Positions 9,600-20,611 are shown, counted from the first letter of the stretch. The stretch: 41,083 nt of DNA from Candidatus Poribacteria bacterium (GCA_022820835.1 JAJEET010000093.1:1-41083), one strand, 5' to 3'. Translations and numbers: made by a program. The notes: a model not told the origin generated them from the sequence alone.

Positions 9600-9770
9600 T
9601 TATCGGTTATCGGTTTTCAGTTTTCGGTTAAAGAGGTTTCTGATAACGATAATGTAACGAAGGCTGGCACTTGCTGCCAACTTCAACTGAGAAAGGAAGA
9701 ATAGGTTGGAAGTTTATCGGAGGACACTCGCGTCACAGGAGACGTAACCGACAACCGACGACTCACAACT
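9598..9770. repeat. heptamer-bordered intergenic element (9598-9770)
   Basis: The left end has units AGTTATCGGTTATCGG followed by TTTCAGTTTTCGGTTA. The right end (9745-9770) has the inverted pattern TAACCGACAACCGACGACTC. The element fills nearly the whole gap between the GH2 and dehydrogenase genes. Its left end starts at the GH2 stop codon (TAG then TTATCGG). The unique centre contains a small hairpin around TGGCACTTGCTGCCA. No coding content is apparent. Confidence 0.6.
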
Positions 9771-9791
9771 CCCACTGCGAGGCAAACTATT

Positions 9792-10871
9792 ATGGCAAGA
9801 CCCGAATTTGTATTCACACGTCACCCGAACTTAGAAGTTTCTTGGCCGTTTGTGCACGAACAGATGGTACGCCGATTAGAAGAACTCGGTATAACGCTTG
9901 TTCTTAACACCAGCAGTCGAGACCCGATTCACGAACAAGTTGACCTCAGCGAAACTGTCGGCATATCGCACTTCGGTGGAAACCTAACCGAAGCATGTAT
10001 CGCAGCTGCCCCAAAACTGAAAGTACTCGGCGCAATGACCGATAATTCTGGACATGGGATTCCGTATAAGACGCTACAAGAACGTGGTATCCCAGTTATT
10101 GAATCGACGCGCGCTTGGTCGCAATCTGTGGCTGAGTGTGCCTTTGGACTCGCCCTGTCGTCACTGCGACGGACGGCACAATGGCACTTGAAGATGGCAA
10201 ACGGTGAGAAACTTTGGGATTGGGAGAACCCGATATGGGGGAGCAATAAACTTCCGGTTGCACATCAATTCTGTGACGACCCGGACTTCGTGAACGGCGA
10301 CCTCGGAACTAAACGGATAGGGGTCATCGGGCTCGGTCAAATTGGCGGGAAAATCGCAAAATGGTGTCGAGTTTTCGGGGCAACAGTGACAGGTTATGAT
10401 CCGTTTGTTCCTGATGCACTGCTTCAGGAATGGGATGTGCAGCGTGTTGATATGGATACGCTCGCTGATAGCTCTGACATCGTGTTCGTGGCAGTTCCAC
10501 CGACACCATCGGCACGGCACCTGTTGAATCGTGAACGGATTTACGATCTGCGGAAAGGGAGTTTGGTCGTCATCATCACGCGGGCACACGCCGTTGATAT
10601 GGAAGCATTAAGAGAACGGATTGTGAACGATGAACTCGCAGGTGCATTCGATGTCTACGATAGCGAACCTGTACACGTTGATGACGAATTGCGGAATCGC
10701 GATAACGTCGTCCACACACCGCATATCGCCGGTAGAACGAAAGATGCCAACTTACGCGTCGCAGACATGACGGTAGACGATTTTGAACGCATCTTGAAGG
10801 GTGAAGCACCCATTGGCGCGTTGACACCGAAAGCAGTTGAGGTCCGTACCTCACCGAACCCAAACCTATAA
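9792..10871 (+). CDS. D-isomer-specific 2-hydroxyacid dehydrogenase
   Basis: The 359-residue protein has the two-domain fold of NAD(P)-dependent D-2-hydroxyacid dehydrogenases. The Rossmann motif 'IGVIGLGQIGGKIAKW' places GxGxxG at 180-185, with an acidic 'GYDPF' after the second strand. The substrate-binding arginine is likely in 'VIITRAHAVD', the acid in 'DVYDSEPV', and the catalytic histidine in 'HTPHIAGRT'. Family members reduce 2-keto acids or oxidise phosphoglycerate-type substrates; this one is not clearly SerA or a known subtype. GAGG about 9 nt before the ATG can serve as ribosome site. It may belong functionally with the preceding GH2 locus, but a repeat element separates them. Confidence 0.85.
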   Translation: MARPEFVFTRHPNLEVSWPFVHEQMVRRLEELGITLVLNTSSRDPIHEQVDLSETVGISHFGGNLTEACIAAAPKLKVLGAMTDNSGHGIPYKTLQERGIPVIESTRAWSQSVAECAFGLALSSLRRTAQWHLKMANGEKLWDWENPIWGSNKLPVAHQFCDDPDFVNGDLGTKRIGVIGLGQIGGKIAKWCRVFGATVTGYDPFVPDALLQEWDVQRVDMDTLADSSDIVFVAVPPTPSARHLLNRERIYDLRKGSLVVIITRAHAVDMEALRERIVNDELAGAFDVYDSEPVHVDDELRNRDNVVHTPHIAGRTKDANLRVADMTVDDFERILKGEAPIGALTPKAVEVRTSPNPNL

Positions 10872-10883
10872 TGGTGAACAGTC

Positions 10884-11029
10884 GTCAGTTATCAGTTCGG
10901 TTTTTCTGCGAAAAACCCTTCAACTCGTGCCTTAACATTTACAACGTAGCCGAGTTGATGGTTAAAGAAAGCGGCTTGTGGAACTGTCATAATCCTCCTT
11001 CAACCGATAACTGATAACTGATAACTGAC
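10884..11029. repeat. MITE-like element with 14-bp inverted ends
   Basis: A 146-bp element has perfect terminal inverted repeats: GTCAGTTATCAGTT at 10884-10897 and AACTGATAACTGAC at 11016-11029. Inside is a perfect hairpin, GGTTTTTC-TGC-GAAAAACC, and a segment CTTGTGGAACTGTCA that recurs in the element at 20612. It encodes no transposase. Its right end lies 12 nt before the hisC ATG, so it replaces the normal upstream region of hisC. Confidence 0.7.
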
Positions 11030-11041
11030 ATCCCTAAAAAA

Positions 11042-12142
11042 ATGGCACCCAAAACACTATATCAAAATCTTATCCGACCAGACATTGCGGACATGGCACC
11101 TTACACACCTATCGTGCCGTTTGATGTGCTCAGCCAACGTCTGAATATAGCTCCTGAGGCTATCATTAAACTTGATGCTAACGAAAACCCGTACGGTCCC
11201 TCACCGCGCGTGTATCAGGCATTAGCAGATGAAACCTATTACCACATATATCCAGATCCTAACAGTACATCACTTCGCGATGCCTTGAGCAAGTACGTAG
11301 GTGTTGATGCAACGCATATCGTCGCGGGACACGGCGCGGACGAGTTGATAGATCTCATAATTCGGCTATTCATTGTTCCAGGTGACACCGTCATCAATTG
11401 TCCACCGACCTTCGGGATGTACCGCTTCGACACAGAACTTAACAGCGGCAATATAATTGACATCGAACGGAACGAGGATTTCTCGATAGATACCGAATCC
11501 ATAATCTCGCTGACAAATAACGATGACAACATCAAACTTATCTTTCTTACAAGCCCTAACAATCCGGACGGTGGTATACTTGACGACGCATGTCTTCGGA
11601 AACTGTTGGACCTGCCATTAATTGTCGTGTTGGATGAAGCCTATATTGAATTCGCTGGTGGGAGTCGTGCGAACTGGGTCTCGGAATATGAGAATCTGAT
11701 TGTGCTTCGGACGTTCAGCAAGTGGGCAGGACTGGCAGGTTTAAGGGTCGGATATGGAATTTTTCCGCATTGGATTCTCTCACACCTGTTGAAGATTAAG
11801 CAGCCCTACAATGTAAATGTCGCCGGAACAACCGCAGCGTTGGCTTCTCTGTCGGATGTACATCACCTAAAAGAGAATATACAGAAAATTGTGGCAGAAC
11901 GCGAAAGACTTTACGACGCTTTAGATGCGTTTAACTTTTTGAAACCGTATCCGAGCGAAGCGAATTTTATTCTTTCTCGTGTTACTAAAAAAAATGCCGC
12001 AGAATTGAAAGCAGCGTTAGCCAATCGCGGGATTCTCATCCGATACTTTGATACCCCAGGACTGCGGGACCATGTCCGCATTAGTGTTGGGACACCGAGG
12101 CAAACATCTGTGCTTTTAGAAGCACTCTCAACGATAGAATAG
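11042..12142 (+). CDS. hisC: histidinol-phosphate aminotransferase
   Basis: This 366-residue class-II-type PLP aminotransferase catalyses histidinol-phosphate formation from imidazole-acetol phosphate, with glutamate as amino donor. Family marks are 'IKLDANENPYGPSP', 'YPDPNSTSLRDAL', 'GHGADELIDLIIR', 'TSPNNPDGG', 'LDEAYIEF' and the PLP lysine K227 in 'TFSKWAGLAGLRVGYG'. Length is typical. No other his gene is nearby. No clear ribosome site is seen because the MITE-like element ends just before the start. The gene converges on ispH with 16 nt between the stops. Confidence 0.92.
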   Translation: MAPKTLYQNLIRPDIADMAPYTPIVPFDVLSQRLNIAPEAIIKLDANENPYGPSPRVYQALADETYYHIYPDPNSTSLRDALSKYVGVDATHIVAGHGADELIDLIIRLFIVPGDTVINCPPTFGMYRFDTELNSGNIIDIERNEDFSIDTESIISLTNNDDNIKLIFLTSPNNPDGGILDDACLRKLLDLPLIVVLDEAYIEFAGGSRANWVSEYENLIVLRTFSKWAGLAGLRVGYGIFPHWILSHLLKIKQPYNVNVAGTTAALASLSDVHHLKENIQKIVAERERLYDALDAFNFLKPYPSEANFILSRVTKKNAAELKAALANRGILIRYFDTPGLRDHVRISVGTPRQTSVLLEALSTIE

Positions 12143-12158
12143 CAGTTAGAAGAAATGT

Positions 12159-13409
12159 TTAGACGGGGAGTTCAAACGGCTCTAAAACTGTCTCTACCGG
12201 ATGTGTGTTTGGAAACCATCTAACAATTTTTTGTAAGACTTCGTCCAGCAGGACATCCGGACAAGACGCACCAGCTGTGAGAACAATATCGGTAGGATTT
12301 TTCTCGTCTGTCGCGTTTCGCTGAAAAAGCCAATCTTCTGTGATTTGTACCTGTTTGGTTGCTAATTCAAGATGCCGAATGCGTTTCGGACTCAGGAGTT
12401 CGTTTGCGTCACGAATGAAATACGTTGGAAGGTGCTGCTGACAGAGAGCAACAAGATGGCTTGTATTTGAAGAATTATAGCCACCGACGACAACTGCTAC
12501 ATCGCCACCATCGGCGATAAGAGCGAGCGTCGCGTCCTGATTTTCTTTCGTCGCGTAACAGAGCGTATCTCGCGTATCCGCAAAGTGCGCGGACAGTCGC
12601 GCCTCGCCGTATGTCTCTTCAATAGTGTCGCGCAGCAAATTTGAAATATCCTCTGTCTCTGTCGCGAGCATCGTTGTCTGGTTGACAACTCCGATTCGTT
12701 TCAGGTGGACATCCGGATCAAACCCGTCCGAAAACCGATCTTTGAACTTTTCAAAGAAGAACCCGGCATCCGCTTCACCGGAGATGACCTTTGCTAAATC
12801 CTGTGCTTCTGCAATATCACGAACAACGACAACAGGCGCCCCGGCTTGGGCATGTGAAAAGGTCGCACGGGTCTCTTCGTGGTAGTGCTTTCCGTGGATA
12901 ACAACAGTATACGCCTGCTTGCCGATCTCCTCACTCCGCCGCCAAACCTTTTCAACAAACGGGCAAGTCGTGTTGTAAGAGGTAAGGATAACCCCTCGTT
13001 TCTTAAGGGCCTGCTCCACCTCAAGTGTTGTACCGAAAGCGGGTACGATAACAACATCATCTGGAGTTAGAACATCAAACGGGATCAGTGATGTCCCCGC
13101 AGTATCCATTAAAAAACGGACCCCGCGCTGTCTCAGATTCTCGTTAACCCGTGGGTTGTGAATCATCTCAGACAACAAGAAAATACGTTTGTCTGGATTT
13201 TCCGACAATGCCTGATAGGCTATTTCGATTGCGTTCTCAACACCATAACAGAAACCGAAGTGACGCGCAATTTTGAATCGGACAGGACCAAAATCCAATA
13301 CGCTTGGAGTGAGGTCTCGCTTCCTGGTATCTGTATCTTGGCGCGCTTGTTTAACGACAGAAATTATCGGGCTGTGATAAAAGTGAGGAAGTTTAAATGT
13401 TCGAGGCAT
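12159..13409 (-). CDS. ispH: 4-hydroxy-3-methylbut-2-enyl diphosphate reductase, long type
   Basis: IspH (LytB) performs the last step of the MEP pathway, reducing HMBPP to IPP and DMAPP with a [4Fe-4S] cluster. The three cluster cysteines are probably C54 ('FGFCYGVENA'), C149 ('NTTCPFVEKV') and C284 ('DTLCYATKENQ'). 'HGKHYHEET' and 'NSSNTSHL' are also conserved. At 416 residues, with an N-terminal extension ('HFYHSPIISVVKQARQ...') and an internal insertion, it matches the cyanobacterial/plant-type IspH rather than the ~315-residue enterobacterial type. The start lies 38 nt after rpmH, and the two probably share the promoter at 13706-13734. Confidence 0.92.
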   Translation of the reverse strand: MPRTFKLPHFYHSPIISVVKQARQDTDTRKRDLTPSVLDFGPVRFKIARHFGFCYGVENAIEIAYQALSENPDKRIFLLSEMIHNPRVNENLRQRGVRFLMDTAGTSLIPFDVLTPDDVVIVPAFGTTLEVEQALKKRGVILTSYNTTCPFVEKVWRRSEEIGKQAYTVVIHGKHYHEETRATFSHAQAGAPVVVVRDIAEAQDLAKVISGEADAGFFFEKFKDRFSDGFDPDVHLKRIGVVNQTTMLATETEDISNLLRDTIEETYGEARLSAHFADTRDTLCYATKENQDATLALIADGGDVAVVVGGYNSSNTSHLVALCQQHLPTYFIRDANELLSPKRIRHLELATKQVQITEDWLFQRNATDEKNPTDIVLTAGASCPDVLLDEVLQKIVRWFPNTHPVETVLEPFELPV

Positions 13410-13447
13410 TCGCGTTTTGTATCCGGCGTTATACGCTAATAAACCTT

Positions 13448-13582
13448 TTAGGCACTCAGAACTTTTCGACCTTTCGCGCGGCGGCGCGCAATCGTCTGTC
13501 TACCATGCCGCGTGGACATCCGTTTGCGGAAACCCATCTTATTTTTTCGTTTCCGTCGATGCGGTTGATATGTGCGTTTCAT
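13448..13582 (-). CDS. rpmH: 50S ribosomal protein L34
   Basis: A 44-residue, highly basic protein can be read here: it begins [19 protein letters not shown] and ends GRKVLSA. This is the full L34 pattern (KRTYQP.R.KR...GFR.RM.T..GR..I..RR.KGR..LSA). L34 sits in domain I of 23S rRNA in the large subunit. A strong ribosome site, GGAAGGAG, precedes the ATG. Divergent rpmH and dnaA flank the origin in many bacteria. Here rnpA, which normally follows rpmH, is absent and ispH follows instead. Confidence 0.96.
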   Translation of the reverse strand: MKRTYQPHRRKRKNKMGFRKRMSTRHGRQTIARRRAKGRKVLSA

Positions 13583-13705
13583 TATGTGCTCCTTCCGTGT
13601 CAATGTGAATCAGGTACAAGGCAGGGGCAGTTATCCTAGATTCTGCCTTTGCAAAATAGATATTCTGTTCACCAGAACCGGTGTCATTCTCAAGTAACCT
13701 GTTAA

Positions 13706-13734
13706 ATAATACGCTATTTTTAGAGGTTTGTCAA
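13706..13734 (-). promoter_or_regulatory. sigma-70 promoter of rpmH-ispH
   Basis: On the minus strand TTGACA (13729-13734) and TATTAT (13706-13711) are 17 nt apart. Transcription would start near 13699, giving a leader of about 117 nt before rpmH. Confidence 0.7.
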
Positions 13735-13892
13735 ATTTTTTGGCACCGTTGCGTCTTGTATTTTCGACGATTCAAAAAAAAGGTTTCATAAAATTTTATC
13801 TTCAACTAAAATGTCTATGTCCCAAATTTATAAATGCGTGGCATAAACGATACATTTTTGAAACTTGCGGAAAATATTATCTCATTAAGGTA

Positions 13893-13921
13893 TTGACAAT
13901 TCTATAAGAAAATGATATGAT
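13893..13921 (+). promoter_or_regulatory. sigma-70 promoter of dnaA
   Basis: TTGACA (13893-13898) and TATGAT (13916-13921) are 17 nt apart, inside an AT-rich stretch. The start point would be near 13928, leaving a leader of about 140 nt. A one-mismatch DnaA box (ATATCCACA, 14038-14046) lies in the leader and could support autoregulation. The remainder of the 485-nt rpmH-dnaA gap is AT-rich and shows no gene and no box cluster. Confidence 0.75.
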
Positions 13922-14067
13922 TTTATTTAAAATCTTTCATTGATTAGGACAGTTTGAAATTCTTCAACTTTAGATTCATCGCACTACATAAAACTATTTA
14001 TAAAGCCTGCCTGAAAACCAGCACCAGTACTGAAGGCATATCCACAATTTAGGTTAGGACCTCGCTC

Positions 14068-15471
14068 ATGCAGCACTCCCCAAACAAAATCTGGACAGAA
14101 ATACTCGAAGAACTCAAGGATACAGCACAACAGGATGTCTATCTGCATCAAGCGGTCCCCCTATCGGTGACCGCTGAAGCACTGAAGATAGCTGTTCCTT
14201 CAGCGTACACACGCTCGCGAATTGAAGAGCGGTTTCGTGCTGATATTCAACGAGTATTAGCAACACTGATCGGTGCACAGTGTGTCCTGACCCTCATCAT
14301 AGACGAATCCGTGTCTCGCGGCACACACAGCAGTAGTGATCCTTATGAAATAGGTGGCAGCAATTTTCCAGAACAATCACTCAGTCAGAACGAAACACCG
14401 GTTGGCACGCCTCCGAACACCCTACTCTCCAGAAATCAAACAGGATTGAATCCAAACTATCGGTTTGATACCTTCGTTGTTGATACGCCTAACCGGATTT
14501 GTCACGCTACAGCTTTAGCCGTTTCAGAAAATCCTGGGCGCGATTATAACCCGCTCTTTATCTACGGTGGCGTCGGATTGGGAAAAACCCACCTCCTACA
14601 CGCAATTGGCAATAGACTCTCAGCAACACAACTCGATAAGAAGGTCCTATACGTTACCTCAGAAACTTTTATGAATGAGTACGTCGAGTCTATCGTTAAC
14701 CGTGGGTCAGCACAAGGGTTCCGCACAAAATATCGAACTGCAGATATGCTCTTGATTGACGATATACAGTTCCTACAAAGCAAGGAGGGGACGCAAGAAG
14801 AATTCTTTAACACTTTTAACGAACTCCACATGAACTCAAACCAAATTGTCATGACCAGCGACCGGACACCGAACAACCTCGAAAACCTTGAAGTCCGTCT
14901 CCGATCTCGGTTTCAATCGGGTATGGTAGCCGAAATCGGTATGCCGCAGTATGAGATGCGTATCGCAATCCTACGACAAAAATGTCGAGACCAAGGCTTC
15001 GATAATGTCCCTGACGATGTACTCAGCTACGTTGCTGAAATTGTTGAAACCAACATCCGAGAATTGGAAGGCACCCTCGTCCGAGTCGTCACTCAAGCAA
15101 CAATACTCAGAGAAAACCTAACACTCGATTTTGCCAGACAGGTACTCAGCGATGTCGTCGTCCCATCACCTATGCGAGACAGAAGGGTCGCTACATCCAA
15201 AGGCATACAAACCGTCGTTGCTGAATACTTTGGTATTGAGATAGCAGACCTTATTTCTATGAAACGAACAAAAGAATTGGTACAACCCCGTCAAATCGCT
15301 ATGTACATGTGCCGAGAATTGACACAGATGTCGTACTCAAATATCGCACAAGCATTTAATAGAGAAAATCATACCACTGTCATCCATGCTTGCAAACAGA
15401 TAGAATCCATGATGGAAAAAAGCGATGAAGAACGTCAAACAATTGTACTTTTACTCGATCAATTCCGATAG
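14068..15471 (+). CDS. dnaA: chromosomal replication initiator DnaA
   Basis: DnaA binds DnaA boxes at oriC and opens the duplex. The 467-residue protein has domain I (about 1-85), a polar linker (about 95-130), an AAA+ domain III and a DNA-binding domain IV. Walker A is GGVGLGKT at 167-174, and Walker B is in 'LLIDDIQFL'. The arginine-rich 'NLEVRLRSRFQSGM' fits the sensor/arginine finger region. The DnaA signature 'PRQIAMYMCRELT...HTTVIHACKQIE' is present, but the usual FGGRDHTT reads FNRENHTT (431-437), changing residues that touch DNA. AGGA about 8 nt before the ATG is the likely ribosome site. dnaN does not follow; an origin and then recF do. Confidence 0.97.
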   Translation: MQHSPNKIWTEILEELKDTAQQDVYLHQAVPLSVTAEALKIAVPSAYTRSRIEERFRADIQRVLATLIGAQCVLTLIIDESVSRGTHSSSDPYEIGGSNFPEQSLSQNETPVGTPPNTLLSRNQTGLNPNYRFDTFVVDTPNRICHATALAVSENPGRDYNPLFIYGGVGLGKTHLLHAIGNRLSATQLDKKVLYVTSETFMNEYVESIVNRGSAQGFRTKYRTADMLLIDDIQFLQSKEGTQEEFFNTFNELHMNSNQIVMTSDRTPNNLENLEVRLRSRFQSGMVAEIGMPQYEMRIAILRQKCRDQGFDNVPDDVLSYVAEIVETNIRELEGTLVRVVTQATILRENLTLDFARQVLSDVVVPSPMRDRRVATSKGIQTVVAEYFGIEIADLISMKRTKELVQPRQIAMYMCRELTQMSYSNIAQAFNRENHTTVIHACKQIESMMEKSDEERQTIVLLLDQFR

Positions 15472-15534
15472 TCGAATCTTACATTTTCCTCAGCGAAATG
15501 TCCAAATTTTTGAACCTATATTCGTCCAAAAACC

Positions 15535-15792
15535 TGTTGATAACCTGTTGATAAACCTGTTAATATTATGTTGATAACTTGTTGACAACTTGTGGATAAC
15601 TCATTAACACTACCGACCTGTTGATAACCTGTTGATAACTCGTTAACTTATCAACAATTTATCAACAGGGTACTTGTCAATGGTGACAAGGGATCAGGTG
15701 AGTTATCCACTTATCAACAGCCCCTACTACTACTACTAAGAATTATATAATATTTATATAGTAATTAGTAGATATAGTAGGAGTGTTGACAA
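15535..15792. other. oriC: chromosomal replication origin, DnaA-box cluster
   Basis: About 12 DnaA-box-like 9-mers lie after dnaA. TTATCAACA or its complement is at 15535, 15546, 15569, 15619, 15630, 15648, 15659 and 15711. A perfect TTATCCACA (complement) is at 15591, and one-mismatch boxes are at 15580, 15703 and 15784. The orientation flips near 15640: boxes to the left read TGTTGATAA and those to the right read TTATCAACA. A DnaA-trio and an AT-rich tract adjoin the last forward box. The non-coding stretch continues to recF (16012) with nothing else recognised. Confidence 0.9.
15711..15780 (+). other. basal unwinding element: box, GC clamp, DnaA-trio, AT-rich DUE
   Basis: A DnaA box (15711-15719) is followed by a GC-rich CAGCCCC, then TAC repeated four times plus TAA (15725-15739). 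A 40-nt AT-only-rich tract (15741-15780) comes next. On the complementary strand the TAC units read 3'-GAT, matching the DnaA-trio that guides DnaA onto single-stranded DNA in Bacillus subtilis. Order and spacing match that model. This marks where the duplex should open. Confidence 0.8.
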
Positions 15793-16011
15793 ATGGAAAA
15801 ATAAGTATCGAAAAATTGGCACTCACGTTTTAATAAATTGAAACTTTCGAGAGTATTGTTTGGTAGACAAATTTTAAAAGTTAGCACCGCCGGCGAAAAA
15901 TTGAATTCTGTTTTCGTGTCGGTTAATTGCACATAAAAAAATATTTTCGTTTGCCCAAAATTGTTATATCTACTTTTACGTAGATACTCTCATCTTTCAC
16001 ATTCAAAACAG

Positions 16012-17274
16012 ATGTTATTAAAACATATTATCCTGCGCAATTTTCGTAATTATATTGATTGTGAAGTGGACTTCCCCCAATCTGTTAACCTGATTGTCGG
16101 CGGGAACGCTCAAGGAAAAACCAGTCTGCTTGAAGCAATCTATTTTCTATGTACCGCCGAATCGCATCGTGCGACTCATGATGCCGAATTGATTCGGCAT
16201 CATGAGTCAGGTTTTTACCTAAAAGGGACACTCAGAAACGGCAGTAACGATGTCGTGTTGCTTGAAGCGACGAAGCAGACGCGTGGACAATTTAAATTAA
16301 AAAAGAATGGTATTCTGCAAACAAAACGATCCGAATGGATCGGACAGTTTAACGCCGTGTTCTTCTCACCAGAATCATTGACATTAGTCAAAGGAGGACC
16401 ATCAGAACGACGACGATTTTTAAACCTTTTGATCTCACAGATTAACAGCGAATATTTAAGAAATTTGCAAAAGTACAACCTTGTCCTCAAACAACGAAAT
16501 GAATTGCTAAAACAGATTCGTGCAACGTCTGCAAGTATCACACAGTTAGACGCTTGGAACAAATTGCTAATCATGCATGGAACTGCGGTTATCGTAAAGC
16601 GGTTGGAAATTTTCTGTCAACTGAGAGGTTATGCGATCGAAAACTACCTAAAACTCGCCGGTGCCCAAGAAAACCTCGCATTAACATATCGTTCGGCAGT
16701 CATGCCAGACGATATGTTAATGCACAACTCACAGACTGCCACCGTAAGTCCAGTAACAGATCCGTCGGGTATGGACAAAGTCGCCAAGCACTTTAACATA
16801 TCACTGAATGCGTCCCGCGAAGCAGATTTACATAGAGGCACAACTTCAGTTGGCCCCCATCGAGACGATTTTCTGATTGAATTGGAGAGTGAAACGAGAA
16901 CAGGTGCAGCTGAGAACTATAACGAACACAATGAGGGTGATTCACAAGAAACCAAAACGTTCCGTGAGGGAGCACGATCTTACGGATCGCAAGGGCAACA
17001 ACGGACAATTGCTTTAGCACTGAAGTTAGCAGAATTAGAATTAATCCGAGACTCAACTGGCATGGATCCGATAGTCTTGCTGGATGACGTTACTTCAGAG
17101 TTGGATGACAGGCGAACAAAGTATCTATTAGAGGTACTCCAAAACTTAAGTGCACAAACCTTCATTACGACTACGGATGCTGCTCCTCTTGTTCACTATC
17201 TCAAGGAGCCGAATGTTCTAACGGTAGAAAACGCTAACGTAAGTTGTACCGTGGCGAACTCACAAAGCATCTGA
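16012..17274 (+). CDS. recF: DNA replication and repair protein RecF
   Basis: RecF is an SMC-like ATPase that loads RecA at gaps with RecO and RecR. The ATG at 16012 is chosen because the protein then starts 'MLLKHIILRNFRNY', the canonical RecF start; a TTG 17 codons upstream would add unrelated residues. Walker A (GGNAQGKTS, about 30-38), the signature 'SYGSQGQQRT' and Walker B 'PIVLLDDVTSELD' are all present. At 420 residues it is about 50 longer than usual; the excess falls between 'ALTYRSAV' and 'SVGPHRDDF' and around an acidic segment 'ENYNEHNEGDSQETK'. The coding sequence contains a perfect 17-bp inverted repeat (16173-16208). No clear ribosome site is visible. Confidence 0.95.
   Translation: MLLKHIILRNFRNYIDCEVDFPQSVNLIVGGNAQGKTSLLEAIYFLCTAESHRATHDAELIRHHESGFYLKGTLRNGSNDVVLLEATKQTRGQFKLKKNGILQTKRSEWIGQFNAVFFSPESLTLVKGGPSERRRFLNLLISQINSEYLRNLQKYNLVLKQRNELLKQIRATSASITQLDAWNKLLIMHGTAVIVKRLEIFCQLRGYAIENYLKLAGAQENLALTYRSAVMPDDMLMHNSQTATVSPVTDPSGMDKVAKHFNISLNASREADLHRGTTSVGPHRDDFLIELESETRTGAAENYNEHNEGDSQETKTFREGARSYGSQGQQRTIALALKLAELELIRDSTGMDPIVLLDDVTSELDDRRTKYLLEVLQNLSAQTFITTTDAAPLVHYLKEPNVLTVENANVSCTVANSQSI
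16173..16208. repeat. perfect 17-bp inverted repeat inside recF
   Basis: GACTCATGATGCCGAAT (16173-16189) and its exact reverse complement (16192-16208) are separated by TG. It encodes residues in the normal RecF motif 'SHR..HDAELIR', so codon choice alone makes the palindrome. It can form a long hairpin in mRNA or a cruciform in DNA. Confidence 0.9.
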
Positions 17275-17309
17275 GCAGCAGCGGCAAACTTAAGAGGAGT
17301 CAACACAAA

Positions 17310-17828
17310 ATGCATAAGAACAAAATGCATAAGACGCAAAACCTACGCGATCTTCTCACAGAACTTGCGCGTACCCGTGACTTTGAGCCGAAAATGCTCG
17401 AACAGAAGGTTTTTTCTCTTTGGCGAAAACATCTGGGGACACCGCTCGGTACAAAAACGATGCCGGTATCAATTTCAGGGGGCACCTTGAAAATTTACAC
17501 AGAATATCCCCCGTACAAAAATGAAATATCACTCCTGAAAGATAAAATCATAGCAGATTTGAACGCCGAATTAAGACAGCCCATTCTCACAGATATCCGG
17601 ATAGACGTGCGCCAATCCGTAACATCAAAATCACTTCACACATCAGTCTCAGAAATCGGAGCGGAACCATTGAAAGCAACACCAAATACATCTCCCGAGA
17701 GTCCCCCCCATGAGCCAACACCCCAAACATTAGAACAAATTGACCAGACAGTCGCTGATGTAACGGATACCGACCTAAAAGCCTCTCTGCACCAATTATT
17801 CATCTCTCAAAGCAGAGATAAGTCTTGA
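17310..17828 (+). CDS. dciA: DUF721 protein, DciA-type helicase loader/operator
   Basis: The 172-residue protein holds a DUF721 domain: 'LRDLLTELARTRDFEPKMLEQKVFSLWRKHLG', 'TMPVSISGGTLKIYTEYPPYKNEISLLKDKIIADLN'. A polar, low-complexity C-terminal half follows. DciA assists loading of the replicative helicase DnaB in bacteria that lack DnaC/DnaI, and the recF-dciA-gyrB order is common. The ATG at 17310 is chosen because AAGAGGAG lies about 10 nt upstream; an earlier ATG at 17244 overlaps the recF end and lacks a ribosome site. A 15-nt unit with ATGCATAAG is repeated at the start, giving MHKNKMHKTQ. Confidence 0.85.
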   Translation: MHKNKMHKTQNLRDLLTELARTRDFEPKMLEQKVFSLWRKHLGTPLGTKTMPVSISGGTLKIYTEYPPYKNEISLLKDKIIADLNAELRQPILTDIRIDVRQSVTSKSLHTSVSEIGAEPLKATPNTSPESPPHEPTPQTLEQIDQTVADVTDTDLKASLHQLFISQSRDKS

Positions 17829-17853
17829 CAAAATTGTGAAAATAAGGTATTCT
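17825..17853 (+). promoter_or_regulatory. sigma-70 promoter of gyrB
   Basis: TTGACA (17825-17830) overlaps the dciA stop codon, and TATTCT (17848-17853) follows after 17 nt. Transcription from near 17860 would give gyrB a leader of almost 200 nt. Confidence 0.65.
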
Positions 17854-17984
17854 ATTTATAGAGCAAAGTACCACAGCAATCCAGCGTGTACCTTACACCT
17901 AAAATAATCAAGTGTATCCCAATATACTATTAAACTAACACTGTTTTGCTAAAGTGGCGATTTAGATTATTTATCAATGAGTAA

Positions 17985-20609
<2,625 letters not shown>

Positions 20610-20611
20610 TA

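Noticed and set aside
10868..11040. Insertion sequence upstream of hisC
   Set aside because: Inverted ends are present but the 146-bp interior has no transposase or remnant, so only a MITE-like call is justified.
15535..15720. Possible CRISPR array because of evenly repeated TGTTGATAA
   Set aside because: Units are 9-mers with irregular short gaps and both orientations; they are DnaA boxes. No CRISPR array was seen anywhere in the window.
15961..16011. Upstream TTG start for recF
   Set aside because: The 17 added residues are not RecF-like; ATG 16012 gives the canonical N-terminus.
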